NCBI GenBank assembly: GCA_002279935.1
Contig: NCCZ01000002.1
Location: 331,330 to 395,329 of the forward strand
Source of the DNA: Hyphomicrobium sp. 12-62-95
Lineage (GTDB): Bacteria; Pseudomonadota; Alphaproteobacteria; Rhizobiales; Hyphomicrobiaceae
Length of the DNA: 64,000 bases
Direction: 5' to 3'
A program made the translations under genes and the position numbers. Below are positions 37,531-45,199 of this stretch, piece after piece; the stretch's first letter is position 1; each line of letters starts with the position of its first letter. The notes beneath the pieces are model-generated. The model saw only the letters and a program-made list of their open reading frames with translations. It was not told the DNA's origin and did not search any database.

Positions 37531-37677
37531 CGCTTCCGACACGCCGGTGGCGCGCCGGCCGGAAGCGAGAAGAGTCTTTGATTGTCGCTTCCGACTCCCC
37601 CGCGGGGAGCCGGCCGGAAGCGAGAAGAGCCGTTGATTGTCGCTTCCGACTCCCCCGCGGGGAGCCGGCCGGAAGCG
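37531..37677. repeat. Three palindromic REP-like units, 55-bp period
   Basis: Units of 37 bp at 37531-37567, 37586-37622 and 37641-37677 each begin CGCTTCCGAC and end GGCCGGAAGCG. The 18-bp spacers are nearly identical, so the true unit is a 55-bp tandem repeat. Each unit can fold into an outer stem CGCTTCCG/CGGAAGCG with an inner hairpin. The inner part of unit 1 differs from units 2 and 3 but stays self-complementary. Related copies are at 54783-54823 and 41958-42069. Confidence 0.9.
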
Positions 37678-37734
37678 ACGGGAGTAGAAAATTCAGATCG
37701 GATGCGGGGGCTTCGGCTTCTCGCACCCGTACAG

Positions 37735-37774
37735 CGCCCCGGTCGAACGCCGAACGACCGGGGCGTTTGTTTTT
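37735..37774 (+). terminator. Isolated rho-independent terminator
   Basis: CGCCCCGGTCG pairs perfectly with CGACCGGGGCG across a 9-base loop, followed by TTTGTTTTT. No plus-strand gene lies upstream nearer than the DUF882 gene, which ends 1.2 kb earlier. It may end a small RNA transcribed through 37680-37735. Confidence 0.85.
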
Positions 37775-37907
37775 GGGGGATCGGGGCAGCGGCCCAGCCA
37801 TTGCCGCCCGGTTGGCACCGCCGCGACTGTCGTCCTGCTGTCTCAAAACATCAGTAACCGCCGGGGTCTGGCGTGAATCCTGATCAGAATCATTGAGGAC
37901 AGACCCA

Positions 37908-38186
37908 ATGGCGACCTACACCGCGCGCATGATGTCGGCCGAAACCGGTGGCGAAGGCCTCTACACGTTCGAAGCCGACGCCTACTTGATGAAGCGGACG
38001 GCGGACGAGATCGTCGGGGTGTTCTTCGATCATGTCGAGGACAAGGTTCTCAAACATAACGTCGATTGGGAATTGAACAGCGCCATGAAGAGCAAGGCGC
38101 ATGGCGTCGTCACGGCCATGGGCGCGCTCGTCACCGACGACGACCAGCCGAGCCTGCCGTTTCTGCTGATGATTTCGGCGTCGTAA
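37908..38186 (+). CDS. Small conserved-looking hypothetical protein
   Basis: I do not recognise this family. The ATG at 37908 has GAGGA at a suitable distance and gives 92 residues. A short N-terminal strand region (ATYTARMMSAETGGEGLYTF) is followed by a helix-rich middle (ADAYLMKRTADEIVGVFFDHVEDKV is seen as two pieces) and a hydrophobic C-terminus (PSLPFLLMISAS). No signal peptide is evident. It lies alone between the repeat region and the CPBP protease gene, 104 bp upstream of the latter on the same strand. Confidence 0.65.
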   Translation: MATYTARMMSAETGGEGLYTFEADAYLMKRTADEIVGVFFDHVEDKVLKHNVDWELNSAMKSKAHGVVTAMGALVTDDDQPSLPFLLMISAS

Positions 38187-38290
38187 TCCGGGATCAAGCT
38201 GTCCCCGCCCAGCCTTGTGGATTCGTCGACCGCGCCCCGTGTAAGATCGTGCCTCAGGCGGCGCTGGATGGCGCTCGAATGGGGGGATGC

Positions 38291-39052
38291 ATGACCGAGG
38301 GGCGCAGCACGCTGAGGGCGGCCGTTCTGGCGGCGGTTGGCTACATCGCCATCATGGCGGCGGGCATGTTCACGACGGGGCATGTGTTCGGGATCACGTA
38401 CGGCGATCCGGCGATGGTCAACGTCCTCGTCTTCTTCGAGGTCATCTTGTGCTTGTACGCCATCATCGTGGCGCGGCGGCTCTTCAAGCAGTGGGATTGC
38501 GGTTTCCGCCCGATCGACTGGAGCGGGATGGTGTGGCTGATCCCGAACTTCGTGCTCATGGCGGCGATGTTCGTCGCGCTCTCTCGGACCGGCACGATTG
38601 AATTTTCGGGATTGGCGCTGCTCGTCGTTGTCACGACGATCCTCGTTGGGTTCTCAGAGGAACTGATGTTTCGCGGCGTTGCCTTGCGCGGCGCCCTGAA
38701 TGAGGTCAGCCCGGGCAAGGCGATTGTGATCTCGTCGGTGCTGTTCTCGCTGCTGCATTCCGTGAACGTGCTGGCTGGCGTACCGCTGGACGGGATGGTG
38801 CAGCAGTTGGGGCTGACCTTTGTTTTCGGGCTGGCGATGGCCTGCTACGCGCTGCGCGTCAACAGCCTCATCCCCGTGATCGTCTTCCACGCCCTTTGGG
38901 ACATGGTGCAATTTCTCGGCGGACTTTACGGCGCGGATTTTGGTCCGCTGATTTGGATCGGGATTGTGGTCAATGCGGTCGTGGCTGGTGTGTTGTGGTG
39001 GGGGGTGTTGAGGAAGCGGGTGGGAGTGGGTCGGGCGTGGGGTGAGGGTTAG
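38291..39052 (+). CDS. CPBP-family intramembrane metalloprotease
   Basis: Start at the ATG at 38291 behind a GGGGGG ribosome site, giving 253 residues and about seven hydrophobic helices. The frame upstream to 38066 lacks family character. The three CPBP/Abi motifs are present: SEELMFRGVALRG (EExxxR), SVLFSLLHSVN (FxxxH) and IVFHALWDMV (HxxxD). Family members include Rce1-type proteases and bacteriocin-immunity proteins; no prenylation or bacteriocin gene is nearby, so the substrate is unknown. Confidence 0.9.
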   Translation: MTEGRSTLRAAVLAAVGYIAIMAAGMFTTGHVFGITYGDPAMVNVLVFFEVILCLYAIIVARRLFKQWDCGFRPIDWSGMVWLIPNFVLMAAMFVALSRTGTIEFSGLALLVVVTTILVGFSEELMFRGVALRGALNEVSPGKAIVISSVLFSLLHSVNVLAGVPLDGMVQQLGLTFVFGLAMACYALRVNSLIPVIVFHALWDMVQFLGGLYGADFGPLIWIGIVVNAVVAGVLWWGVLRKRVGVGRAWGEG

Positions 39053-39226
39053 GTGTTAATCTTTGCAGATTGCGGCTGCGCCTCATCCGCCATGCCGTTC
39101 AGCCTTTGACGAATTGCAACATTGCGCTCGGCCTTATCCATGTTTGAAAGTAGCTTTTTTATCGGAAAGGCGCGCGGGATTATAATGGACATGTTGCCGA
39201 TAGTGTTGGCTTGAAGGATCAATGCC

Positions 39227-39508
39227 ATGCCATCAATCGATCAGGTTGTTGTTTGGATCGTCATTGGCGTACTCGCTGGTAGCCTCGTCGGGCGGCTTAT
39301 CACGTGGAAAAAGGAGGGGTTGGGGCTCCGGCGAAATCTGGGGCTCGGGCTTTCCGGAGCTCTGATCGGCGGCTTTCTGTTTCGCCTGGTGGGAGTTTTC
39401 CCCAATTTGGATCGCGTCTCAGTTTCGCTTCGCGATATCGTGGCAGCCGTCATCGGTGCATTCCTGGTTTTGGGTGCATACTGGTATGCGAATAGGGAGT
39501 CGCGATAG
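39227..39508 (+). CDS. GlsB/YeaQ/YmgE-like small membrane protein
   Basis: The 93-residue protein has three hydrophobic, glycine-rich segments (VVWIVIGVLAGSLVGRLI, NLGLGLSGALIGGFLFRLV, IVAAVIGAFLVLGAYWYA), typical of the transglycosylase-associated/GlsB family of stress-induced membrane proteins. The assignment as an enzyme in old annotations is unsupported; its role is unknown. GAAGGA lies upstream. It begins a slightly less GC-rich stretch that includes the metallophosphoesterase gene. Confidence 0.8.
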   Translation: MPSIDQVVVWIVIGVLAGSLVGRLITWKKEGLGLRRNLGLGLSGALIGGFLFRLVGVFPNLDRVSVSLRDIVAAVIGAFLVLGAYWYANRESR

Positions 39509-39575
39509 TCTATTCATTTGTGCTGGCCAATGTTTGAAACGGGCGAAACCGGAGGGGCGATGTATCGCTGCATAG

Positions 39576-41354
39576 TTGGTGGATGATTCCGATCCGCAGG
39601 ACATTTTCGAACTTGCATTGATTGACCCTCGGGCCGGGGATGTCGAAGACGATGCTTCGAGCACGAAGCAGCGCAAACTCTCGGCTATCGCAGGCAGCAT
39701 TCTCGCAGAAATCAGTATCGCCAAATTTCTGCTGGCTTGGCTCCTGTTGATCGGATTGCCCGGTCTTCTCCTCGGCGCCGGTCCGCTCATCCTGACCGCT
39801 TGGCTATCAAGGGTCACCGACAAGGTCGCCACCCTGTCAGGTTTGGGTTCGATCCTTTTGCTCGGCTTACTGGCACTTGTCGGTCTCTACGGCCTCCGAC
39901 CTCTCGTGAGGCTCGTTGAAAACAATTTTTGGGCACTGCAGGCGATCGCCGTGCAGCCTGTGTATGGGCTTTTTCGGGAAGGTTTGAGCCAACTTGCCGA
40001 GAAGCGGCTGTCGCCGAATTCGGACATGAACCACCGTGCGAAGCGTCGTTCCGCAACCGCGCTCGCGGCTGGCCTTCTGTCGAGTGCACTGGGCTTGAGC
40101 CTTTTTGCGCTGGCTTGGCCCCATACGCAGTGGCACGGGACCTTTGCCGACTTGGCAAATCCTTTGCGGCTGGCACTGCCGGCCATCGCCAACGCAACCG
40201 TTATTGGGGGTGGCTATCTTGCATACGCGTCCCTGCTGTGGGCGATCGCAGACGCGACCATGCCTCAACCTCTCGCACTCAGTGCAAACAAAAGCGGATC
40301 CGGCGGTGGCACTCCTTCGCGCATAGCGCACCTGTCCGACCTTCACATCGTGGGGGAGCCCTTCGGGTTCCGAATTGAGAGTGGCCGGGCCGGGCCAAGA
40401 GGTAATGATCGCGCCTACCGGTTGTTCGATCTGCTCAGCAAGGAACATGCCCGCCGCCCTTTGGATCTTGTTTTAATCACCGGCGACATGACCGATGCGG
40501 GCCGATCGTCCGAGTGGATCGAATTTTTCAGCATGCTCGCTCGCCACTCCGAGTTGAGGGCGCGCACGCTCATTTTGCCGGGCAATCACGATCTCAACGT
40601 CGTCGACCGCTCCAATCCTGCGCGGCTTGAACTGCCAGCGAGCCCATCGAAGCAGCTTCGTCAGTTGCGAACACTGTCGGCAATGGCGGCCGTACAGGGC
40701 GATCGTGTCCGGGTTTTCGACCGGGCCACTCAACGTCTGGGTGAGACGCTTGCAGAACGGGTCGCGCCCTATGCCGATTTGATCCGCAGTTTCGCGGATC
40801 AAAAGCGTCTCGTGCGATCGACCGAACTGGCCGAACTCTGGGCGAATTGCTTTCCGCAGGTTTTGCCACCGGCCCACGACCATGGACTTGGCGTCTTCCT
40901 TCTCAACTCCAACGCGGAATCGAATTTTTCATTCACAAATGCCTTAGGAATGTTGCCGACCGAGGATCTGAAAGCATTGCGCTCGATCATGGACCAATAT
41001 CCGACCGCCGGCTGGATCGTTGGTCTTCACCATCATCTGATCGAGTATCCGATGCCCGTCGCCAGTTTATCAGAGCGCATCGGTACAGCGCTGATCAACG
41101 GCAGCTGGGTCGTACGACAACTGAACCCGGTTGCTGTAAGGCTTTTGGTCATGCACGGGCACCGGCATATCGACTGGATTGGTCGTGCGGGACCGCTCCA
41201 AATCGTCTCGGCTCCGTCGCCGGTCATGGGTGCCCGCGAGTGCGACGAAAGCTGCTTCTATATCCATGACATCGACGTCTCGCCCGAAGGAGAGGTCGGC
41301 CTCGTTCATCTCGAGAAGATTCGGGTTCCCGGGAAGAACCCGGTCGTCGCCTGA
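39576..41354 (+). CDS. Membrane-anchored calcineurin-like metallophosphoesterase
   Basis: The 592-residue protein starts at TTG 39576 or GTG 39579, with no ATG before its membrane helices. The only good ribosome site, GGAGGGGCG, is 17 bases upstream and precedes a separate 8-codon ATG frame. Four hydrophobic segments lie in residues 45-230. The soluble metallophosphoesterase domain follows: IAHLSDLHIVG, LVLITGDMTDAG, ILPGNHDLNVVD, IVGLHHHLIEYP and LVMHGHRHIDW provide the five metal-binding motifs. Substrate unknown. Base composition is somewhat lower in G+C than in neighbouring core genes. Confidence 0.88.
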   Translation: MVDDSDPQDIFELALIDPRAGDVEDDASSTKQRKLSAIAGSILAEISIAKFLLAWLLLIGLPGLLLGAGPLILTAWLSRVTDKVATLSGLGSILLLGLLALVGLYGLRPLVRLVENNFWALQAIAVQPVYGLFREGLSQLAEKRLSPNSDMNHRAKRRSATALAAGLLSSALGLSLFALAWPHTQWHGTFADLANPLRLALPAIANATVIGGGYLAYASLLWAIADATMPQPLALSANKSGSGGGTPSRIAHLSDLHIVGEPFGFRIESGRAGPRGNDRAYRLFDLLSKEHARRPLDLVLITGDMTDAGRSSEWIEFFSMLARHSELRARTLILPGNHDLNVVDRSNPARLELPASPSKQLRQLRTLSAMAAVQGDRVRVFDRATQRLGETLAERVAPYADLIRSFADQKRLVRSTELAELWANCFPQVLPPAHDHGLGVFLLNSNAESNFSFTNALGMLPTEDLKALRSIMDQYPTAGWIVGLHHHLIEYPMPVASLSERIGTALINGSWVVRQLNPVAVRLLVMHGHRHIDWIGRAGPLQIVSAPSPVMGARECDESCFYIHDIDVSPEGEVGLVHLEKIRVPGKNPVVA

Positions 41355-41455
41355 CCGAGGCTACGCCGACCAAGATTCAGCTGTCCTTTGGCCCCTAGCA
41401 GACACCTGTTAGGAAAGGTGTCCGGTCCGAAGAGGGCCGTTCCCTCAAATAAAAA

Positions 41456-41482
41456 GCGCTCTCCTTGCGGAGAGCGCCTTTT
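41456..41482. terminator. Bidirectional rho-independent terminator
   Basis: GCGCTCTCC and GGAGAGCGC form a perfect 9-bp stem with a TTGC loop, with AAAAA on the left and CTTTT on the right. It lies between the converging metallophosphoesterase and gapR genes. Confidence 0.9.
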
Positions 41483-41506
41483 GAATATCCGGCGTTCGCC
41501 TCGCCC

Positions 41507-41797
41507 CTACTCCGCAGCTTCCATGCGCACGGCACCGGTGGGTGAGGTTTCGGGGAGCATGCCGAGGGCGTGGAGGTAGACCTCCAGGATGCCTTCTTCT
41601 TCTTCGCGCTCTTGCTGGCTCTTTTTGCGCATGCTCACGATTTTGCGGAGCGCTTTGACGTCGAAGCCGACGCCTTTGGCTTCCAGGTACTTGTCGCGGA
41701 TGTCGGCGGCGAGCGCCTTCTTTTCTTCTTCGAGCCGTTCGATCTGCTCGACGAACTGGCGCAGCTGATTTTGCGCGGCGGCCTGGAGCGTGGTCAT
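41507..41797 (-). CDS. gapR: GapR-family (DUF2312) nucleoid-associated protein
   Basis: GapR is an alphaproteobacterial DNA-binding protein that clamps overtwisted, AT-rich DNA and helps replication and topoisomerase action. The 96-residue product matches the family closely: [20 protein letters not shown] (coiled coil), [27 protein letters not shown] and [16 protein letters not shown]. The last 18 residues are an extra tail. It is normally an essential or important gene in this class. A bidirectional terminator lies downstream and a repeat cluster lies upstream. Confidence 0.93.
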   Translation of the reverse strand: MTTLQAAAQNQLRQFVEQIERLEEEKKALAADIRDKYLEAKGVGFDVKALRKIVSMRKKSQQEREEEEGILEVYLHALGMLPETSPTGAVRMEAAE

Positions 41798-41957
41798 CGC
41801 CTACCTCATCTTTCGAATGTCACTGGGACAGATGTCACTGGGAACAGGTGGGGCGCGGATACGCACGCGCGTAATGGGGAGAGGCTAGCGGCGCGGGGTG
41901 GGCGCTTCAAGCCAAGGCATTTTTCGTCCAGAGGTTTTTGTGCCACTTTTTTGGTTT

Positions 41958-42069
41958 GCGCCTTCCGACGGTATTTTGTGACCAACACTCGGCAGGTCGG
42001 TGTTGGGCATTTCGTGACCAACACTCGGCAGGCCGGTGTTGGGTTGCGGGGAGCCGGCCGGAAGGTGCG
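41958..42069. repeat. REP-like element split by a 76-bp insert
   Basis: The left end GCGCCTTCCGAC (41958-41969) and right end GCGGGGAGCCGGCCGGAAGG (from 42046) are the two halves of the palindromic element seen at 37531 and 54783. Here 76 bases lie between them, containing two copies of another hairpin repeat. Confidence 0.75.
41978..42043. repeat. Two 30-bp hairpin repeats, 36-bp period
   Basis: GTGACCAACACTCGGCAGG begins each copy (41978-42007 and 42014-42043); the copies differ at one base. Each folds as CCAACAC and GTGTTGG around an inner CGGC/GCCG stem. Confidence 0.85.
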
Positions 42070-42185
42070 TGGGTGAGGCGAGTTGGAGAGCGATGGTACG
42101 CCCTCTCCCCCCCCCCAAACACGTCTTGGCCGCCCTTGAGGCCGCCATCCAGGGCAGTTTGTCGGGCCGTCACAAGGGGGGCTGG

Positions 42186-42208
42186 ATGGCCGGGTCACGC
42201 CCGGCCAT
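42186..42208. repeat. Palindromic repeat ATGGCCGGG...CCCGGCCAT
   Basis: A perfect 9-bp stem with a 5-base loop. The word resembles a dispersed palindrome common in chromosomes of this order. It has no T-run, so it is not a terminator. Confidence 0.7.
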
Positions 42209-42262
42209 GACGGGAGTGAGATACACAGCGCGCGATCGAAACGGCGGGTTCCGTGTTGTAGT

Positions 42263-42439
42263 CCCCTCTCCCCGTTCTTCACGGGGAGAGGGTTAGGGTG
42301 AGGGGCAGCATCCGCACGGTGTACGCCTACCCTCGGAGCCTTTCAGCGCGCTGCGAGAGATGGGGGTGTCCGCCGTCGCGCAAGCGGCTGCCCCTCACCC
42401 CCACCCTCTCCCCATTGCAAGGGCAATGGGGAGAGGGGG
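42263..42439. repeat. Pair of inverted repeat elements, each with its own hairpin
   Basis: The left copy (42263-42309) contains CTCTCCCC/GGGGAGAG around TTCTTCA-like loop sequence and ends GGGTGAGGGGCAGC. The right copy (42387-42439) is the reverse orientation, beginning GCTGCCCCTCACCC. The 77 bases between them are unrelated. The arrangement resembles paired REP elements (BIME-like). Confidence 0.8.
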
Positions 42440-42539
42440 TTAGCGGGAACCGCTCAACGCCCCTGGGGCCGTAAAAGGGCCGCGAATCCGGGCATGGTGG
42501 GGGTGAATACAAGGAGACGCGTGGGGAGATGAGTGGCCT

Positions 42540-43781
42540 GTGAGAGATGTGTTGAGACCGATTGTTGGGGCTGTGTTCGGGTTGCTGATGCTTGTGGGCG
42601 GGGCGGCGGCGGATGAGCGGCCGGCGTTCAGCGCCTTTATTGCCGGGCTTTGGCCCGAGGCGCAGGCGGCGGGCGTGTCGCGGGCGACGTTTGACCGGGC
42701 GTTCGCGGGGTTGCAGCCGAACCTGAAAATTCCCGATCTCGATTTGCCGGGAAAGCCATCGGACGGCGCGAAAGGGCAAGCCGAGTTCACGCGCGCGCCG
42801 AAGGATTATCTGGATGAAGCGTATCTGGAGCGGTTGGCGGCGACGGGGCGACAGCTGGCGGTGAAGCACAAGGCGGAGCTGGAAAAGATCGAGCGCGATA
42901 TCGGCGTCGACCGCTATTCGATCCTCGCCATCTGGGGGCGCGAGACGGCGTTCGGCAATCACAAGCTGCCGCATGACGCGATCGAAGTGCTGGCGACGCT
43001 TGCCTGGACGGGGCGGCGCAAGGAGCTGTTTCGTAATGAGCTGATCGAAGCGTTGAAGATGCTGCAGTCGGGCGTGGCGCGGGCGGATATGCGGGCGTCG
43101 TGGGCGGGGGCCGTGGGGCTGACGCAGTTCATGCCGTCGGAATATTTCACGCACGCGCGCGATCTCGATGGGGACGGACGGAAAGACATTTTCCGCAATG
43201 TCGGGGACGCGCTGGCCTCGGGCGCGGCGCAGCTCGCCGGTAAAGGCTGGGTGCGCGGGCAGACGTGGGGCTATGAGGTCATCATTCCGGCGTCGTCGGA
43301 TTGCGGGTTCGAGGGGCCGACGCAGGCGCGGCCGATTTCCGAATGGCAGAAGATGGGATACACGCGCGCGGATGGGCAGCCGTGGGCCGAGACGTATCAG
43401 GGCGTCGAGGCCTACCTCATGAGCCCGGCGGGGGCCTATGGGCCGTCGTTCCTGGTGTTTGAAAACTTCAAGGTGATCCGGCGCTATAACATGTCGGATC
43501 TCTATGCCGTGTTCGTCGGGCACCTTGCCGATCGCATCGCCGGCAAGGGCGATTTCGTGCACGCGTTTGGCGGCACGGGGGCGCAGAAGACGAAGGTGAT
43601 TGAGGAAATCCAGTCGGGACTGGTGAAGGCCGGCTACGAAGTTGAGAAGGTGGATGGCAAGGTGGGTTCGAACACGCGCAAGGTGATCGGCTTGTACCAG
43701 CGGGCGAACGGGCTCACTGTCGATTGCTGGCCATCGGATGCGGTGTTGTCCCATATCCGCAGCACGGCAGCGCGTGAGTGA
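42540..43781 (+). CDS. Lytic murein transglycosylase, MltB-like (GH103)
   Basis: The GTG start at 42540 has GGGGAG upstream. The 413-residue product has a signal peptide (VFGLLMLVGGAAA). The GH103/SLT_2 domain follows, with IWGRETAFGNHKLPHD containing the catalytic Glu, VGLTQFMPSEYFTHA, and YFTHARDLDGDGRKD. A C-terminal peptidoglycan-binding helical domain ends the protein (VIEEIQSGLVKAGYEVEKVD). It cleaves glycan strands to anhydromuropeptides in the periplasm. The DUF459 gene follows directly; the two are likely cotranscribed. Confidence 0.93.
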   Translation: MRDVLRPIVGAVFGLLMLVGGAAADERPAFSAFIAGLWPEAQAAGVSRATFDRAFAGLQPNLKIPDLDLPGKPSDGAKGQAEFTRAPKDYLDEAYLERLAATGRQLAVKHKAELEKIERDIGVDRYSILAIWGRETAFGNHKLPHDAIEVLATLAWTGRRKELFRNELIEALKMLQSGVARADMRASWAGAVGLTQFMPSEYFTHARDLDGDGRKDIFRNVGDALASGAAQLAGKGWVRGQTWGYEVIIPASSDCGFEGPTQARPISEWQKMGYTRADGQPWAETYQGVEAYLMSPAGAYGPSFLVFENFKVIRRYNMSDLYAVFVGHLADRIAGKGDFVHAFGGTGAQKTKVIEEIQSGLVKAGYEVEKVDGKVGSNTRKVIGLYQRANGLTVDCWPSDAVLSHIRSTAARE

Positions 43782-43792
43782 GGCTTGTCAGC

Positions 43793-45193
43793 ATGACGCG
43801 AACGGCGGACAATGCGCGAACCATGCTTCGACGCCTGATCATCGCTGCTGTTTTGAGCCTTGCGCTGCCCGTCTTGGCGGTGCGGCCGGTCATGGCGCAG
43901 GAGGAAACGTCTTCGAGCTTCCTGGCGCCGTTTCCCAAGGGGGACGTTTATTCCGTGGCTGTCATCGGCGACGATATGGCGGAAGGGCTTTGGTACGGCC
44001 TGGCGGAAACGTTCGCGACGGATGCGCGGGTGCAGGTGCGGCCGAAGCCGATCATGCTCAACGGGCTGATGCGGCCCGATCACGACGAGAAGGTCGTGGC
44101 GCTGGAAGAGGATTTGAAGCGCGATCCGCCTGCGGTGGTGGCGCTGATGCTTGGCGCGTGGGATCGCGTGTCGCTGCGCACGGCTGCGGGCAAGCGCTTT
44201 GCCGTTGGCTCGCCAGAATGGCGGCAGGAATATTCGCAGCGCGCCGACCGTCTGATGAAGATGATGAAGCGGCTCAACATCGCGGTCTACCTCGTGGGGC
44301 TGCCGAACGTGCGCAAGTTCGATGCGAACGACGACGTGCAGATGATGAACGACGTGCTGCGCGAGCGGGCCTATGTCAACGGGATGAAGTTCATCGACGC
44401 GTATGCGGGATTTTTGGATGAGAACGGCGGCTATAGCGGCTGGGGCCCGGATCTGACGGGCAAGATCGTGAAGCTGCGCGATGGCGATGGCGTTTATTTC
44501 ACGATGGCCGGCAACCGGAAGCTGGCGCATTTCGTGGAGCGCGATTTGCGCCGCGATCTGAAGCAGGCGCAAGCGGCACGGAGCGTGCCGTTGCTCGGCG
44601 GGGAAGACGAGCAGGCGAAGATCAATCCCGGCAAAGCTGTCGTGAAACAGGGCGGCGAGGGGGAAGCTGGGGCGGCAGTGGCAGTGGCGGGGGCGGCGGC
44701 CGTGAAAGCTGCCGCGCCGTCGGAGGGGGATCAAGCCGCCGACAACGGGCGCATCAGCTTGAAGACGGTGACGCCGACGGGGCGGGAGGATGTCGTTACG
44801 CTCGATATCGTGCGGCCTGCGATCCCGGCGTCGGTCGTGGCGCTCGTGACGCGGAAAGAGAGCCCGGATCGCGCCTCGCAATTGGGTGACGTGCTGGTCG
44901 ATCGCATCGCGTCGGGCATCAATGTGATGAGCACGTTCACGCCGCCGTCGTCATCGGCGGCGGGTGGGGCCGGACGCAACGGGCGGATGTCGCCGACGCA
45001 ATCGGCGTACTATCGCGTGCTGGTCAAAGGCGAGCGGCTGGCGCCGCGTCCGGGCCGGGCGGATGATTTCGTGTGGCCGCGGCCGGAGCCTGAGCCGATC
45101 ACGATCAAGCCGGCGTTCGATCCGCTCGAGACGGGGAGTGCCGAACCCCCGCCGGCGGAGGAGCCTCCACCGGCGAAGAAGCGGCGTCCCTGA
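43793..45193 (+). CDS. DUF459 SGNH-hydrolase-like secreted protein
   Basis: I place the start at the ATG at 43793, with GAGG upstream, giving 466 residues; a GTG at 43778 overlaps the transglycosylase stop and is possible. A signal peptide (IIAAVLSLALPVLAVRPVMA) is followed by the DUF459 region: VAVIGDDMAEGLWYGLAE (block I, with Asp where SGNH enzymes often have Ser), ALMLGAWDR, VGLPNVRKFDAN and DGVYFTMAGNRKLAHF. The C-terminus is low-complexity Ala/Gly and Pro-rich. By context with the transglycosylase, a role in cell-envelope polymer modification is inferred. Confidence 0.85.
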   Translation: MTRTADNARTMLRRLIIAAVLSLALPVLAVRPVMAQEETSSSFLAPFPKGDVYSVAVIGDDMAEGLWYGLAETFATDARVQVRPKPIMLNGLMRPDHDEKVVALEEDLKRDPPAVVALMLGAWDRVSLRTAAGKRFAVGSPEWRQEYSQRADRLMKMMKRLNIAVYLVGLPNVRKFDANDDVQMMNDVLRERAYVNGMKFIDAYAGFLDENGGYSGWGPDLTGKIVKLRDGDGVYFTMAGNRKLAHFVERDLRRDLKQAQAARSVPLLGGEDEQAKINPGKAVVKQGGEGEAGAAVAVAGAAAVKAAAPSEGDQAADNGRISLKTVTPTGREDVVTLDIVRPAIPASVVALVTRKESPDRASQLGDVLVDRIASGINVMSTFTPPSSSAAGGAGRNGRMSPTQSAYYRVLVKGERLAPRPGRADDFVWPRPEPEPITIKPAFDPLETGSAEPPPAEEPPPAKKRRP

Positions 45194-45199
45194 TTTGTC

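Larger units (their letters stand above)
37435..37907. other. Repeat-rich intergenic region
   Basis: This 473-bp gap between oxyR and a small plus-strand gene contains the oxyR promoter region, three palindromic repeats with a 55-bp period (37531-37677), a strong isolated terminator (37735-37774), and the ribosome site GAGGA for the gene at 37908. No open frame with coding character is visible. The terminator suggests that an unannotated plus-strand RNA may end here. Confidence 0.6.
41798..42539. other. 742-bp intergenic region packed with palindromic repeats
   Basis: The gap between the divergent gapR and lytic transglycosylase genes holds at least four distinct palindromic elements (41958-42069, 41978-42043, 42186-42208, 42263-42439) and a ten-C tract near 42107. 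Nothing in it looks coding. Promoters for both genes must also be here, nearest the gene starts. Confidence 0.7.

Noticed and set aside
37531..37677. CRISPR-like array of 37-bp repeats and 18-bp spacers
   Set aside because: The spacers are almost identical to each other and too short, the repeats are strong palindromes, only three units exist, and no cas gene is present. It is a tandem repeat.
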